From NCBI GenBank assembly GCA_964429245.1, contig CAYSBE010000129.1:1-6025 (forward strand): a stretch of 6,025 bases of DNA. Direction: 5' to 3'. The position numbers and the translations under genes are program-made. The notes below the pieces were generated by a model. It did not search any database, was not told the DNA's origin, and was given only the letters and a program-made list of their open reading frames with translations. This stretch comes from CAYSBE01 sp964429245. Lineage in GTDB: Bacteria; Bacteroidota; Bacteroidia; UKL13-3. Positions 1-6,025 of the stretch are shown here, piece by piece. Numbering within the stretch: the first letter of the stretch is position 1; each line of letters opens with the position of its first letter.

Positions 1-400
1 ATGTCCAACCCAAAAAGCTAAAAAACATATAGCGTTTTATTTTCCACTTATTTTTTTCGAGCATGGCTGAAATAATTACCCCAACCGGTACGGATAATAG
101 AATGGGCGTAAGCAAGGCAACACCATAAATTTCGTATTTGTTGATGAGGTTTACCATCATCCTTCGCTTATTGCTTATTTTTATACCATGTTTGGGTTTG
201 GGTGGAAAATACTTTTGCCACACACCTACAATCAACTCCCACAAATAAAGATAAATAAACACCCCAATCATTCCTCCAACTACCGTAGTGATGAGGGTTT
301 CTAAAAAACTAAGTCCTAATAACAGGGCTGTAATAATTCCAAACACATACTTAAATGCACACCAGGCAATAACAGTTAACCATTTTAGTACAATTTCCAT
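1..400 (-). CDS. Uncharacterised multi-pass membrane protein, C-terminus cut off by window edge
   Basis: The reading frame opens at ATG 400-398 and stays open to the left edge, giving 133 codons with no stop, so the C-terminus is missing. The protein is strongly hydrophobic. Likely membrane segments lie at about residues 5-28, 33-58 and 92-113, with the start of another near 124-133. A basic loop (about 62-88, with KYFPPKPK and NKRR) separates the second and third. Recognisable patches are a glycine-containing segment VVGGMIGVF (40-48) and KYEIYGVALLTPILLS (88-103), which has a proline inside a membrane helix. This pattern recalls small uncharacterised Bacteroidota membrane proteins and, more loosely, the family named small multidrug export proteins; that link is from memory and weak, so no function is assigned. 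It begins 39 bases after the murQ stop on the same strand and may be co-transcribed with murQ. No Shine-Dalgarno sequence is visible upstream. Confidence 0.8.
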   Translation of the reverse strand, partial: MEIVLKWLTVIAWCAFKYVFGIITALLLGLSFLETLITTVVGGMIGVFIYLYLWELIVGVWQKYFPPKPKHGIKISNKRRMMVNLINKYEIYGVALLTPILLSVPVGVIISAMLEKNKWKIKRYMFFSFLGWT

Positions 401-439
401 AAAGCAAACGAAGGTAGCGTAAAGTAAATTGCTACGCCA

Positions 440-1339
440 TTATTTGTGATATCCTGCAACAGCCTTTCTCACACTCTTATGTTTCTTCAATAGCAAAGCG
501 GCTGTTTTTTCATCCACCTTTAACTCATCCATAATCATGCGTATACCTCGGCCTACTAATTTATTATTGGTAAGCTGCATATCCACCATTTTGTTTCCTT
601 TCACCCTTCCCAATTTTATCATCAGCGAAGTGCTTATCATATTAAGCACAAGTTTTTGCGCAGTACCTGATTTCATGCGGGTACTGCCGGTTACAAACTC
701 GGGGCCAACCACAACTTCAACAGGAAACTCAGCCGCTGCTGCAACGGGTGATTGTTTGTTGCACACTATGCATCCGGTTAGGATTCCTTTTTTACGTGCT
801 TCCTTTAATGCACCTATCACATAAGGCGTAGTGCCTGAAGCTGCAATGCCTATTACACTATCCTTTTTGGTAATATGAAATGACTGCAAATCTGCCCAGC
901 CTTGTTTTGTATCATCTTCGGCAAACTCTACTGCTTTTCGAATGGCAGCATCACCTCCTGCAATAATACCAATCACCAAATCAAATGACACACCAAATGT
1001 TGGTGGGCATTCACTTGCATCAACAATACCCAACCGGCCGCTGGTGCCTGCACCCATATAAAACAAGCGGCCACCTTTTATCATTCTGTCAAATATGGCA
1101 TCTACAAGTTTCTCCATCTGAGTTAATTGTTTTTTTACAGATAATGCTACCGTTTGGTCTTCTTTATTGATATTGGTAAGCAATTGACGGGTAGTCATTT
1201 TCTCGAGGTTGTTGTATTTGCTTCCTGCTTCGGTTTGCTTAATTACCTTTTTGCTCACTTTTGCCGATGCTTTCTTTCTGGTGGTAATTTTTTTTACCCG
1301 GGTTTTAGAAACTGGTGTTTTTTTGGTTTTGGCCGGCAT
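440..1339 (-). CDS. murQ: N-acetylmuramic acid 6-phosphate etherase MurQ
   Basis: MurQ cleaves the D-lactyl ether of MurNAc-6-phosphate to GlcNAc-6-phosphate and D-lactate, a cytoplasmic step of cell-wall recycling. The 299-residue product has the SIS sugar-phosphate fold. It shows the family signature GAGTSGRLG (96-104) followed by DASECPPT, SGTTPYV (168-174) and GPEFVTGSTRMKSGTAQK (212-229). Aligned by eye with E. coli MurQ, the two catalytic glutamates (Glu83 and Glu114 there) correspond to E110 in SEC and E141 in AEDD, so the enzyme should be active. The C-terminus is shorter than in E. coli, which I recall as usual for Bacteroidota. The odd part is residues 1-35, a tail with 12 Lys, 2 Arg and no acidic residue before the normal start of homology near QTEAGSKYNNLEKM. 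An in-frame GTG at 1258-1256 (codon 28) would give a near-normal N-terminus, so the start is uncertain. The gene is divergent from the S41 protease. Confidence 0.96.
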   Translation of the reverse strand: MPAKTKKTPVSKTRVKKITTRKKASAKVSKKVIKQTEAGSKYNNLEKMTTRQLLTNINKEDQTVALSVKKQLTQMEKLVDAIFDRMIKGGRLFYMGAGTSGRLGIVDASECPPTFGVSFDLVIGIIAGGDAAIRKAVEFAEDDTKQGWADLQSFHITKKDSVIGIAASGTTPYVIGALKEARKKGILTGCIVCNKQSPVAAAAEFPVEVVVGPEFVTGSTRMKSGTAQKLVLNMISTSLMIKLGRVKGNKMVDMQLTNNKLVGRGIRMIMDELKVDEKTAALLLKKHKSVRKAVAGYHK

Positions 1340-1464
1340 ATTATCTTAATTAATTGTTGCAATGTTAAGCACCTCATGTTAAGCGAAAAAAAATATTGTT
1401 CACGTTCGTTCAAAACCTAATAATATGCTGCGCTGTAGTATATTCGACCACATTAAAAATTTAC
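1340..1464. promoter_or_regulatory. Divergent intergenic region, presumed promoters for murQ and the S41 protease
   Basis: These 125 AT-rich bases lie between the murQ start and the chosen protease start, so promoters for both are expected here. The Bacteroidota -7 element is TAnnTTTG with a TTTG/TTG near -33. Imperfect -7 candidates are TATATTCG at 1439-1446 on the plus strand and TAGGTTTT around 1419-1412 on the minus strand. Each misses one fixed position and neither has a good -33 partner, so no promoter is called precisely. A TTAATTAA palindrome lies at 1346-1353 and a 9-base direct repeat at 1362-1384. No ribosome binding site is evident before either gene. Confidence 0.4.
1362..1384. 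repeat. Two direct copies of ATGTTAAGC, 14 bases apart
   Basis: ATGTTAAGC occurs at 1362-1370 and again at 1376-1384, separated by five bases (cctca preceded by a). The copies lie 22-45 bases upstream of the murQ start and about 80 bases upstream of the protease ATG. The repeat is certain as sequence. Its role as an operator is only a possibility, since short chance repeats are fairly likely in AT-rich intergenic DNA. Confidence 0.55.
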
Positions 1465-3075
1465 ATGCTTAATCATAAAAATTGGCGTCCGTTTATTTAC
1501 AGTATTCTGCTTGCCAGCGGCATTCTAATCGGTATGTATCTAAGGCCCTCTCATTCGGGTAAAATTTTTTCAGGGGGTGAAGGACGCAAGTTGCGCGAAG
1601 TCTTTGGCTTGTTAGAAAATGCCTATGTAGATACCATAAATACACGCAAACTAGAAGAAGATGCCATTAGCTCAATGCTAGCTGAACTCGATCCACACTC
1701 GGTGTATTTGAGCATTGATGATTTGAAAATAGCCAATGAGCAATTGGGGGGAAGCTTTGAAGGGATTGGCGTAGAGTTCTCCATTGTAAATGACACCATC
1801 ATGGTGATAGCACCCATCGAGGGCGGACCATCCATTGCCTTGGGCATTCAATCGGGCGACCGCATTGTGCAAGTAGATACACAAATTGTGGCCGGGGTAA
1901 ATATCAAAAATGAAGAAGTTTTTAAATTGCTTCGTGGTGAAAGGGGAACAAAAGTAAATGTGAAAATAAAGCGGCCTGGCTTTGATAAACTTATTGATTA
2001 CACCATTGTAAGAAATACCATTCCGGTGCAAAGTGTGGATGCAGCCATGATGATTGACGAAAAAACCGGATACATACGTGTAAGCCGATTTGCCGTTGAT
2101 ACCTACGAAGAATTTACAATGGGCTTAAAAAAGCTGGTATCAACACCGGGATTTAGTCAACTAATTATCGACTTACGAGGCAACCCCGGTGGATACCTAG
2201 ACGCGGTTACAAAAATGGTTGATGAAGTATTAGCCGATGGAAAATTAATTGTGTATACAGAAGGGCGAAAGCAAGCAAGGTTCGACTATGAATCTATGAA
2301 GAAGGGATTGTATGAAGATGGGAAAATTGCCATTTTGATTGACGAAAGTTCTGCATCGGCAAGTGAAATATTTGCAGGTGCCATACAAGACCACGACCGG
2401 GGAGTAATCGTTGGCAGGCGCTCATTTGGAAAAGGTTTGGTTCAAGAACCGTTTACGCTAAATGATGGATCGGGTTTAAGACTTACTGTTGCAAGGTATT
2501 ACACTCCTTCGGGCAGGTGTATTCAAAAACCGTATGACAATGGAAATGAAGCCTATGAACATGAACTATTAGATAGGTATGAGAATGGTGAGGTTGAAGA
2601 TGAAAGTAAAACGCACTTAACTGACAGCACACCTTACTACACCCAAAACAAACGAATTGTATTTGGCGGAGGCGGCATTATGCCAGATTTATTTGTCCCT
2701 ATTGATACTTCATATAGAAATGAGTTTGTATATGAACTATTTGCCCGAAACCTTATCCGTCAGTTTGTAGCTGAGTATTACCAGCAACATAAAAATGAAT
2801 TTACCGCGTTCGCTACGCCTGCGGCCTATCAAGCTACATTTAAAACGCCATTATTTGCTGAGTTGGTCAAATTTGCCACCAAGCAAGGACTAAGAAAACC
2901 TACGGAAAGTGAAACAAAAAAATCTGCCGCATATATTGAAAAACAATTAAAGGCTGCACTAGCAAGGCAACTTTGGAAAAGCGAAGGTTTTTATTTCGTG
3001 ATGTCGGCTGATGATGCTGCAGTAAGAAAAGCCAAAGAGGCTATGGCCAATCAAAACAAAATACTAAAGCCTTAG
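1465..3075 (+). CDS. S41-family C-terminal processing peptidase (CtpA/Prc-like), membrane-anchored or secreted
   Basis: This is a serine protease of the tail-specific/C-terminal processing group, expected to act in the periplasm on envelope proteins. From ATG 1465 the product is 536 residues. A hydrophobic segment at about 10-26 (signal peptide or membrane anchor) is followed by a helical region containing LAELDPHSVYL (72-82). A PDZ domain spans about 95-180 (GGSFEGIGVEF, then GIQSGDRIVQVD). The protease domain spans about 200-365, with DLRGNPGG (236-243), SSASASEIFAGA (295-306) and RRSFGKGLVQ (318-327). The catalytic set is S298, K323 and Q327; its spacing of 25 and 4 residues equals Ser309/Lys334/Gln338 of Bacillus CtpB. 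GGGGIMPD (401-408) starts the C-terminal part, which is Lys/Ala-rich towards the end. A TTG at 1396 would add 23 residues, but the later ATG puts the signal segment near the N-terminus as the family expects. The substrate is unknown. Confidence 0.95.
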   Translation: MLNHKNWRPFIYSILLASGILIGMYLRPSHSGKIFSGGEGRKLREVFGLLENAYVDTINTRKLEEDAISSMLAELDPHSVYLSIDDLKIANEQLGGSFEGIGVEFSIVNDTIMVIAPIEGGPSIALGIQSGDRIVQVDTQIVAGVNIKNEEVFKLLRGERGTKVNVKIKRPGFDKLIDYTIVRNTIPVQSVDAAMMIDEKTGYIRVSRFAVDTYEEFTMGLKKLVSTPGFSQLIIDLRGNPGGYLDAVTKMVDEVLADGKLIVYTEGRKQARFDYESMKKGLYEDGKIAILIDESSASASEIFAGAIQDHDRGVIVGRRSFGKGLVQEPFTLNDGSGLRLTVARYYTPSGRCIQKPYDNGNEAYEHELLDRYENGEVEDESKTHLTDSTPYYTQNKRIVFGGGGIMPDLFVPIDTSYRNEFVYELFARNLIRQFVAEYYQQHKNEFTAFATPAAYQATFKTPLFAELVKFATKQGLRKPTESETKKSAAYIEKQLKAALARQLWKSEGFYFVMSADDAAVRKAKEAMANQNKILKP

Positions 3076-3650
3076 TTGATTTTCCAACGCTTGGTTACCC
3101 TTATATTGTAATCTACAAAATCATTTATGCCTTTATCAAAAAGTGCATTGCCTAGTAAATTGCCTCTTTCGTCTATCACTTCTTTGGTAAAATGTGATTC
3201 AAATAATTTTGGACTCACCACAGAGTTTAGGTCTAAAAAACTAATAATTTTATTTAGTATAGAAACAAGGTGTAATGCCGGAGCTTTTCCGCCTTTCCCG
3301 GTTGATACACCCACCAGTGCAAATACTTTTTCATCAAAAATGGATGCAAACTTTTTGTCGCCAAACCGATGTAAAAAATTTAGAATCTCTGGCGTAGTGC
3401 TCCAGTTGTATTCAGGTGTAATGATGATACACAAATCAGCATTTTTCATGGATGTAACCAACGAATGTTGAAAAGTGCTGAGCCCATCAGGATCTAGCTC
3501 ACCCTGATTGATAAGCGGTATATCGTATTGCATAAAATCAACTAAAGAAGTTTGATGACCTGCTTGCTCAAATATTTTTTTTAATGCATACCCAACCCTG
3601 ATGGTATTGTTATTGGCGCGTGCCGAACCTGAAATAATACTTATGTTCAT
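3072..3650 (-). CDS. NADPH-dependent FMN reductase-family flavoprotein
   Basis: The 192-residue product belongs to the flavodoxin-like NADPH-dependent FMN reductase family: cytoplasmic proteins that bind FMN and reduce flavin, quinones, azo compounds or chromate with NAD(P)H. Evidence is the N-terminal strand and phosphate-binding loop IISGSARANNNT (5-16), the family motif TPEYNWSTTPEILNFL (78-93), which contacts the isoalloxazine ring, and GVSTGKGGKAPA (114-125), matching the third flavin-contacting loop. The length is normal. The specific substrate cannot be read from the sequence. It is the last gene of the tatC-rpiB-meaB cluster, starting only 7 bases after the meaB stop. Its own stop overlaps the stop of the S41 protease gene on the other strand. 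No Shine-Dalgarno sequence precedes the ATG, so translational coupling to meaB is plausible. Confidence 0.9.
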   Translation of the reverse strand: MNISIISGSARANNNTIRVGYALKKIFEQAGHQTSLVDFMQYDIPLINQGELDPDGLSTFQHSLVTSMKNADLCIIITPEYNWSTTPEILNFLHRFGDKKFASIFDEKVFALVGVSTGKGGKAPALHLVSILNKIISFLDLNSVVSPKLFESHFTKEVIDERGNLLGNALFDKGINDFVDYNIRVTKRWKIN

Positions 3651-3657
3651 GAGAAAA

Positions 3658-4566
3658 TTACGATTTGTACTTAGAAACGTACCGATAGAGGTTAAAGTTT
3701 TCTTTTCCCATTTCTGCTGCCAACTCCAATTGCAATTGTTCGATAGAAATATCAGCTGTACGTTGAACTTTAATCATATTCAGCGCTTTTTCAGCCAGCA
3801 TATACACTTTTTTATCCGATGAAATACCTTTGGCAAAATGTTTATCAATGGCATTGGTCAGTTCTGCTATTCCTTCATTTTTAGTTGCTATCGTTTTTAC
3901 TACAGGTGCCTCCCATTCATTGGTGGCATGCTCATGTGCCAGCATGTGCAGGTTTTTGTAAAACGCATCAGCCCCTTCACGGTCGGCTTTGTTGAGCACA
4001 TAAATATCGGCAATTTCCATTACCCCACTTTTAATGGTTTGAATTTCATCACCGGCTTCGGGTACCAGTACAAGCACTGTTGTATCAGCCAATGCTGCAA
4101 TTTCTACTTCGCTTTGCCCTACACCTACCGTCTCAATAATAATATAATCGAACCCGGCAGCTTTCATCACATCTGCAGTTTCAAATATTTTTGGCGATAA
4201 GCCTCCTAAGCTGCCACGGCTGGCCATGCTGCGTATGTAAATATCGGGATGTAAAAAATGTTCACTCATCCTTACCCTGTCGCCCATCAAAGCCCCGCGA
4301 TTAAACGGTGAACTTGGGTCAACAGCAATGACGCCTACTTTTTTATGTTGGGAAATCCACTCTTTGGTAAGTGCAGCTATCAACGAACTTTTGCCCGCAC
4401 CCGGAGGGCCAGTAATTCCGATAATAGGAATACTCGAATTGAGATTAAGTGACTGCAGAATAGCTGTTGATCCATCCAGGTTATTCTCAACCACCGAAAT
4501 ACAACGAGCCAGTGCCTTGCGGCTTCCTTCGTGCAATGCTTTTATTAGAGATTGGGTGGCGGTCAT
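3658..4566 (-). CDS. meaB: Methylmalonyl-CoA mutase-associated GTPase MeaB (ArgK/MMAA family)
   Basis: MeaB is a G3E-type P-loop GTPase that loads and protects the adenosylcobalamin cofactor of methylmalonyl-CoA mutase in the cytoplasm. The 302-residue product carries the nucleotide-binding motifs in order: Walker A GPPGAGKS (53-60), AVDPSSPF (81-88), GDRVRM (95-100), SMASRGSLGGLS (113-124), the switch-II-type ETVGVGQSE (145-153) and the guanine-specificity motif NKAD (192-195). VPEAGDEIQTIKSGVMEIAD (168-187) is a further family hallmark. Length and ends fit the family. The old name ArgK (a supposed arginine/ornithine transport kinase) is a historical label for the same family. No mutase gene lies in this window, so the partner must be elsewhere. 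The gene sits 8 bases downstream of rpiB and 7 bases upstream of the reductase, so it is very likely co-transcribed with both. Confidence 0.96.
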   Translation of the reverse strand: MTATQSLIKALHEGSRKALARCISVVENNLDGSTAILQSLNLNSSIPIIGITGPPGAGKSSLIAALTKEWISQHKKVGVIAVDPSSPFNRGALMGDRVRMSEHFLHPDIYIRSMASRGSLGGLSPKIFETADVMKAAGFDYIIIETVGVGQSEVEIAALADTTVLVLVPEAGDEIQTIKSGVMEIADIYVLNKADREGADAFYKNLHMLAHEHATNEWEAPVVKTIATKNEGIAELTNAIDKHFAKGISSDKKVYMLAEKALNMIKVQRTADISIEQLQLELAAEMGKENFNLYRYVSKYKS

Positions 4567-4574
4567 TTTGCTAT

Positions 4575-5009
4575 TTATGAACAGGAAATTTTATTTACCC
4601 TGTTTTCATGTCTTCCGCCTTCAAATGGCGTGTTTATAAAATTGAGTGTTATTTCTTTTGCGATAGCTAAATCAATAAAACGGGCAGGTAAACAAAGTAC
4701 ATTGGCATTGTTATGCTGGCGGGCCAAGGAACCAAGCTCGGGAAGCCAACATAAAGCAGCACGAATTCCCTGATGCTTATTGGCAGTAATGGCTACTCCA
4801 TTTCCGCTTCCGCAAATTAAAATTCCTAAGTCGCACGTTCCGTTTTCAACTGCTATTGCCAATGGATGCGCATGGTCGGGGTAATCTACCGAGGCTTCAC
4901 TACCGGGACCAAAATCCTGTACTTCATGACCTATTTCGGTTAGCATGTCAGTTAATTCTTTTTTGTAGGCAAATCCTGCATGGTCGCCTCCTATGGCTAT
5001 TTTACTCAT
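4575..5009 (-). CDS. rpiB: Ribose-5-phosphate isomerase B
   Basis: RpiB interconverts ribose 5-phosphate and ribulose 5-phosphate in the non-oxidative pentose phosphate pathway. The 144-residue product has the usual RpiB/LacAB length. It shows GGDHAGF (7-13, with D9 and H10), ILICGSGNG (63-71), SLARQHNNANVL (94-105) and the C-terminal FEGGRHENRVNKI (129-141). C66 and H99 fall at the same positions as Cys66 and His99 of E. coli RpiB, the ring-isomerising and ring-opening residues, so the protein should be active. Where E. coli has Thr after the catalytic CysGly, this protein has Ser68, a mild change. Related enzymes act on allose 6-phosphate or galactose 6-phosphate, but nothing nearby suggests allose or lactose catabolism. 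The gene follows tatC after 43 bases and precedes meaB by 8. Confidence 0.96.
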   Translation of the reverse strand: MSKIAIGGDHAGFAYKKELTDMLTEIGHEVQDFGPGSEASVDYPDHAHPLAIAVENGTCDLGILICGSGNGVAITANKHQGIRAALCWLPELGSLARQHNNANVLCLPARFIDLAIAKEITLNFINTPFEGGRHENRVNKISCS

Positions 5010-5052
5010 ACCTGTTGTTTTATACTTATCTTCTTGTAAAAAATATTTTTAC

Positions 5053-5889
5053 TTACTGTTTTTTATCTCTGTTTTTCTCTACCCTTTTGGCAACGATGAT
5101 ACTCACCTCGTACAATAATAAAAGAGGTACTGTAAGCAATATTTGGCTAGATACATCCGGTGGGGTAACCAAGGCTGCAATAATCAAAATTACCACTATG
5201 GCATACCTTCTGTATTTGCGCATCCAACCACTGCTTAGCAGGCCAATTTTTGCTAAAAAATAAACCAATATGGGCAGCTCAAAAATAAGCCCTGTGGCAA
5301 ACGTTAATGTGGCTATAAACGAAACGTAAGACTCCAAGTTAATCTCGTTTGTTACCATATCACTCACCTTATAGCTTCCCAAAAAGCTGATAGAAATGGG
5401 TGAAAGCAAAAAGTATCCAAAAAGTACACCTACAAAAAATAACAAAGAGGTAATGGTGACCAACCCGGATGCATACCCGCGTTCGTTGCTGCTAAGTGCA
5501 GGTTTGATAAAGCGCCACACTTCCCAAAGCACATAAGGAAAAGCCAAGATAAGACCGGCAATAAAGGATATAAAAAAATGTTGGGTAAACTGCCCCGTGA
5601 TGCTGATATTGGAAAGAATAAATCCGATTTCTTTAATACAATATTCATCAGTACCTGCCAGCCAATAGGATAGTTCACACATTTTTCGATAGGTCCAAAA
5701 ATCGGTTTTTGTGGGCCCAAAAATGATGACATCAAACAGAATGTATTTATTGAGGAACGCAATCACACCAAATACCACAATTGCTAAAACCGAACGTATC
5801 AAATGTCCGCGCAGTTCATCTATATGGTCGAAAAAGGTCATTTCTTTTCCAACTTTCAAGTCGTCATCGTCTAATTGGTCAAGTGCCAT
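5053..5889 (-). CDS. tatC: Sec-independent (twin-arginine) protein translocase subunit TatC
   Basis: TatC is the inner-membrane core of the Tat pathway, recognising twin-arginine signal peptides and recruiting TatA to export folded proteins. The 278-residue product has six likely membrane helices (about 30-48, 103-125, 142-163, 186-212, 227-243 and 247-264). Signal-peptide-binding residues are kept: DHIDELR (21-27) supplies E25 and R27, matching E. coli E15 and R17. RFIKPALSSNE (126-136) supplies F127 and E136, matching F94 and E103. FELP (203-206) and TPPDVSSQ (242-249) are also present. The first periplasmic loop is long and carries two cysteines (C71, C84), which I recall as a Bacteroidota trait. 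No tatA or tatB gene is in the window. It is the first gene of the four-gene minus-strand cluster; the start is supported by an acidic N-terminal stretch leading straight into the conserved MTFFDHIDELR. Confidence 0.97.
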   Translation of the reverse strand: MALDQLDDDDLKVGKEMTFFDHIDELRGHLIRSVLAIVVFGVIAFLNKYILFDVIIFGPTKTDFWTYRKMCELSYWLAGTDEYCIKEIGFILSNISITGQFTQHFFISFIAGLILAFPYVLWEVWRFIKPALSSNERGYASGLVTITSLLFFVGVLFGYFLLSPISISFLGSYKVSDMVTNEINLESYVSFIATLTFATGLIFELPILVYFLAKIGLLSSGWMRKYRRYAIVVILIIAALVTPPDVSSQILLTVPLLLLYEVSIIVAKRVEKNRDKKQ

Positions 5890-6025
5890 AAAGGGGCGAA
5901 AATAACCAAAGCGAGGAGTTTTTTTATAAAAGATACGGAGAAGCGAGATGAGCTGGATATTGCAGGGTTTGTTATTTTGGGTTTGTTATTTGAAGGTTAT
6001 AAGATTGGAAAGATTACATAGTTGG
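5890..6025. promoter_or_regulatory. Intergenic region upstream of tatC, presumed promoter of the tatC-rpiB-meaB-reductase cluster
   Basis: All three minus-strand frames entering from the right edge meet a stop within about 40 bases, and no plus-strand gene is apparent, so this stretch is non-coding as far as it goes. The cluster's promoter is expected here. On the minus strand, TATCTTTT, about 37-44 bases upstream of the tatC ATG, matches five of six fixed positions of the Bacteroidota -7 element TAnnTTTG, but no TTG is seen at the matching -33 position. The call is therefore for the region, not for a defined promoter. A tandem repeat occupies 5965-5991. Confidence 0.35.
5965..5991. repeat. 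Perfect 13-base tandem repeat, 14-base period
   Basis: GGGTTTGTTATTT occurs at 5965-5977 and again at 5979-5991 with a single T between, giving two identical copies with a 14-base period. It lies 76 bases upstream of the tatC start. It could be a pair of binding sites, a small slippage duplication, or part of a plus-strand promoter for a gene beyond the window, because TTTG and TAnnTT-like pieces occur within it. None of these is supported beyond the repeat itself. Confidence 0.7.

Noticed and set aside
413..436. Short inverted repeat (GTAGC at 414-418 and GCTAC at 431-435) between murQ and the membrane protein
   Set aside because: Only five base pairs with a 12-base loop and no T-run after it on the minus strand, so it is not a convincing terminator.
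1396..1464. Upstream TTG start that would lengthen the S41 protease by 23 residues
   Set aside because: The ATG at 1465 places the hydrophobic segment at residues 10-26 as expected for the family; the extra stretch lies where the promoter should be.
1678..2031. Open frame on the minus strand inside the protease gene
   Set aside because: The plus-strand PDZ coding region is unambiguous here and the antisense translation resembles nothing.
2804..2826. Locally GC-rich patch resembling dispersed repeats seen in some cyanobacteria
   Set aside because: It is in frame, encodes an unremarkable AFATPAA stretch of the protease C-terminal region, and occurs only once in the window.
4328..4639. Open frame on the plus strand antisense to meaB and rpiB
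   Set aside because: It lies opposite two clearly real genes and its translation has no recognisable motif, so it is a shadow frame.
5430..5762. Second minus-strand open frame overlapping tatC
   Set aside because: It is a shifted frame within the conserved TatC coding sequence, with low-quality composition and no motif.
1..6025. Search for CRISPR arrays, tRNA or rRNA genes, insertion sequences, toxin-antitoxin pairs or phage genes
   Set aside because: No repeat-spacer structure, clover-leaf-like sequence, transposase or terminal inverted repeats were recognised, and nearly all the sequence is accounted for by housekeeping genes.

Overview
The window looks like an ordinary chromosomal segment of a member of the Bacteroidota, probably a Chitinophagales/Sphingobacteriales-type lineage. 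This rests on protein character (MurQ, RpiB and TatC read like Bacteroidota versions, including the long first periplasmic loop of TatC), AT-rich leaders without convincing Shine-Dalgarno sequences, and a moderate-to-low GC content judged by eye. The placement below phylum level is a guess. No mobile element, tRNA, rRNA, CRISPR array or phage gene is visible.

Layout, left to right. A minus-strand group runs off the left edge: murQ (N-acetylmuramate 6-phosphate etherase, peptidoglycan recycling), followed 39 bases downstream by an uncharacterised small multi-pass membrane protein that is cut by the window edge. A 125-base divergent intergenic region carrying a short direct repeat separates murQ from a plus-strand S41 (CtpA/Prc-like) periplasmic processing protease. 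The protease converges tail to tail, with overlapping stop codons, on a four-gene minus-strand cluster. In transcription order this cluster is tatC (twin-arginine translocase core), rpiB (ribose-5-phosphate isomerase B), meaB (GTPase chaperone of the B12-dependent methylmalonyl-CoA mutase) and an NADPH-dependent FMN reductase-family flavoprotein. Gaps inside it are 43, 8 and 7 bases, so it is probably one operon. The last 136 bases are intergenic, lie upstream of tatC and contain a perfect 13-base tandem repeat.

Working together: the murQ group and the S41 protease both touch the cell envelope, but nothing in the sequence ties them into one pathway. The tatC-rpiB-meaB-reductase cluster mixes protein export, pentose phosphate metabolism, cofactor-enzyme maintenance and redox. 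It looks like a co-transcribed housekeeping set rather than a dedicated system.

I found no convincing undescribed biological system. The most unusual items are the lysine-rich N-terminal tail predicted on MurQ and the uncharacterised membrane protein next to it.
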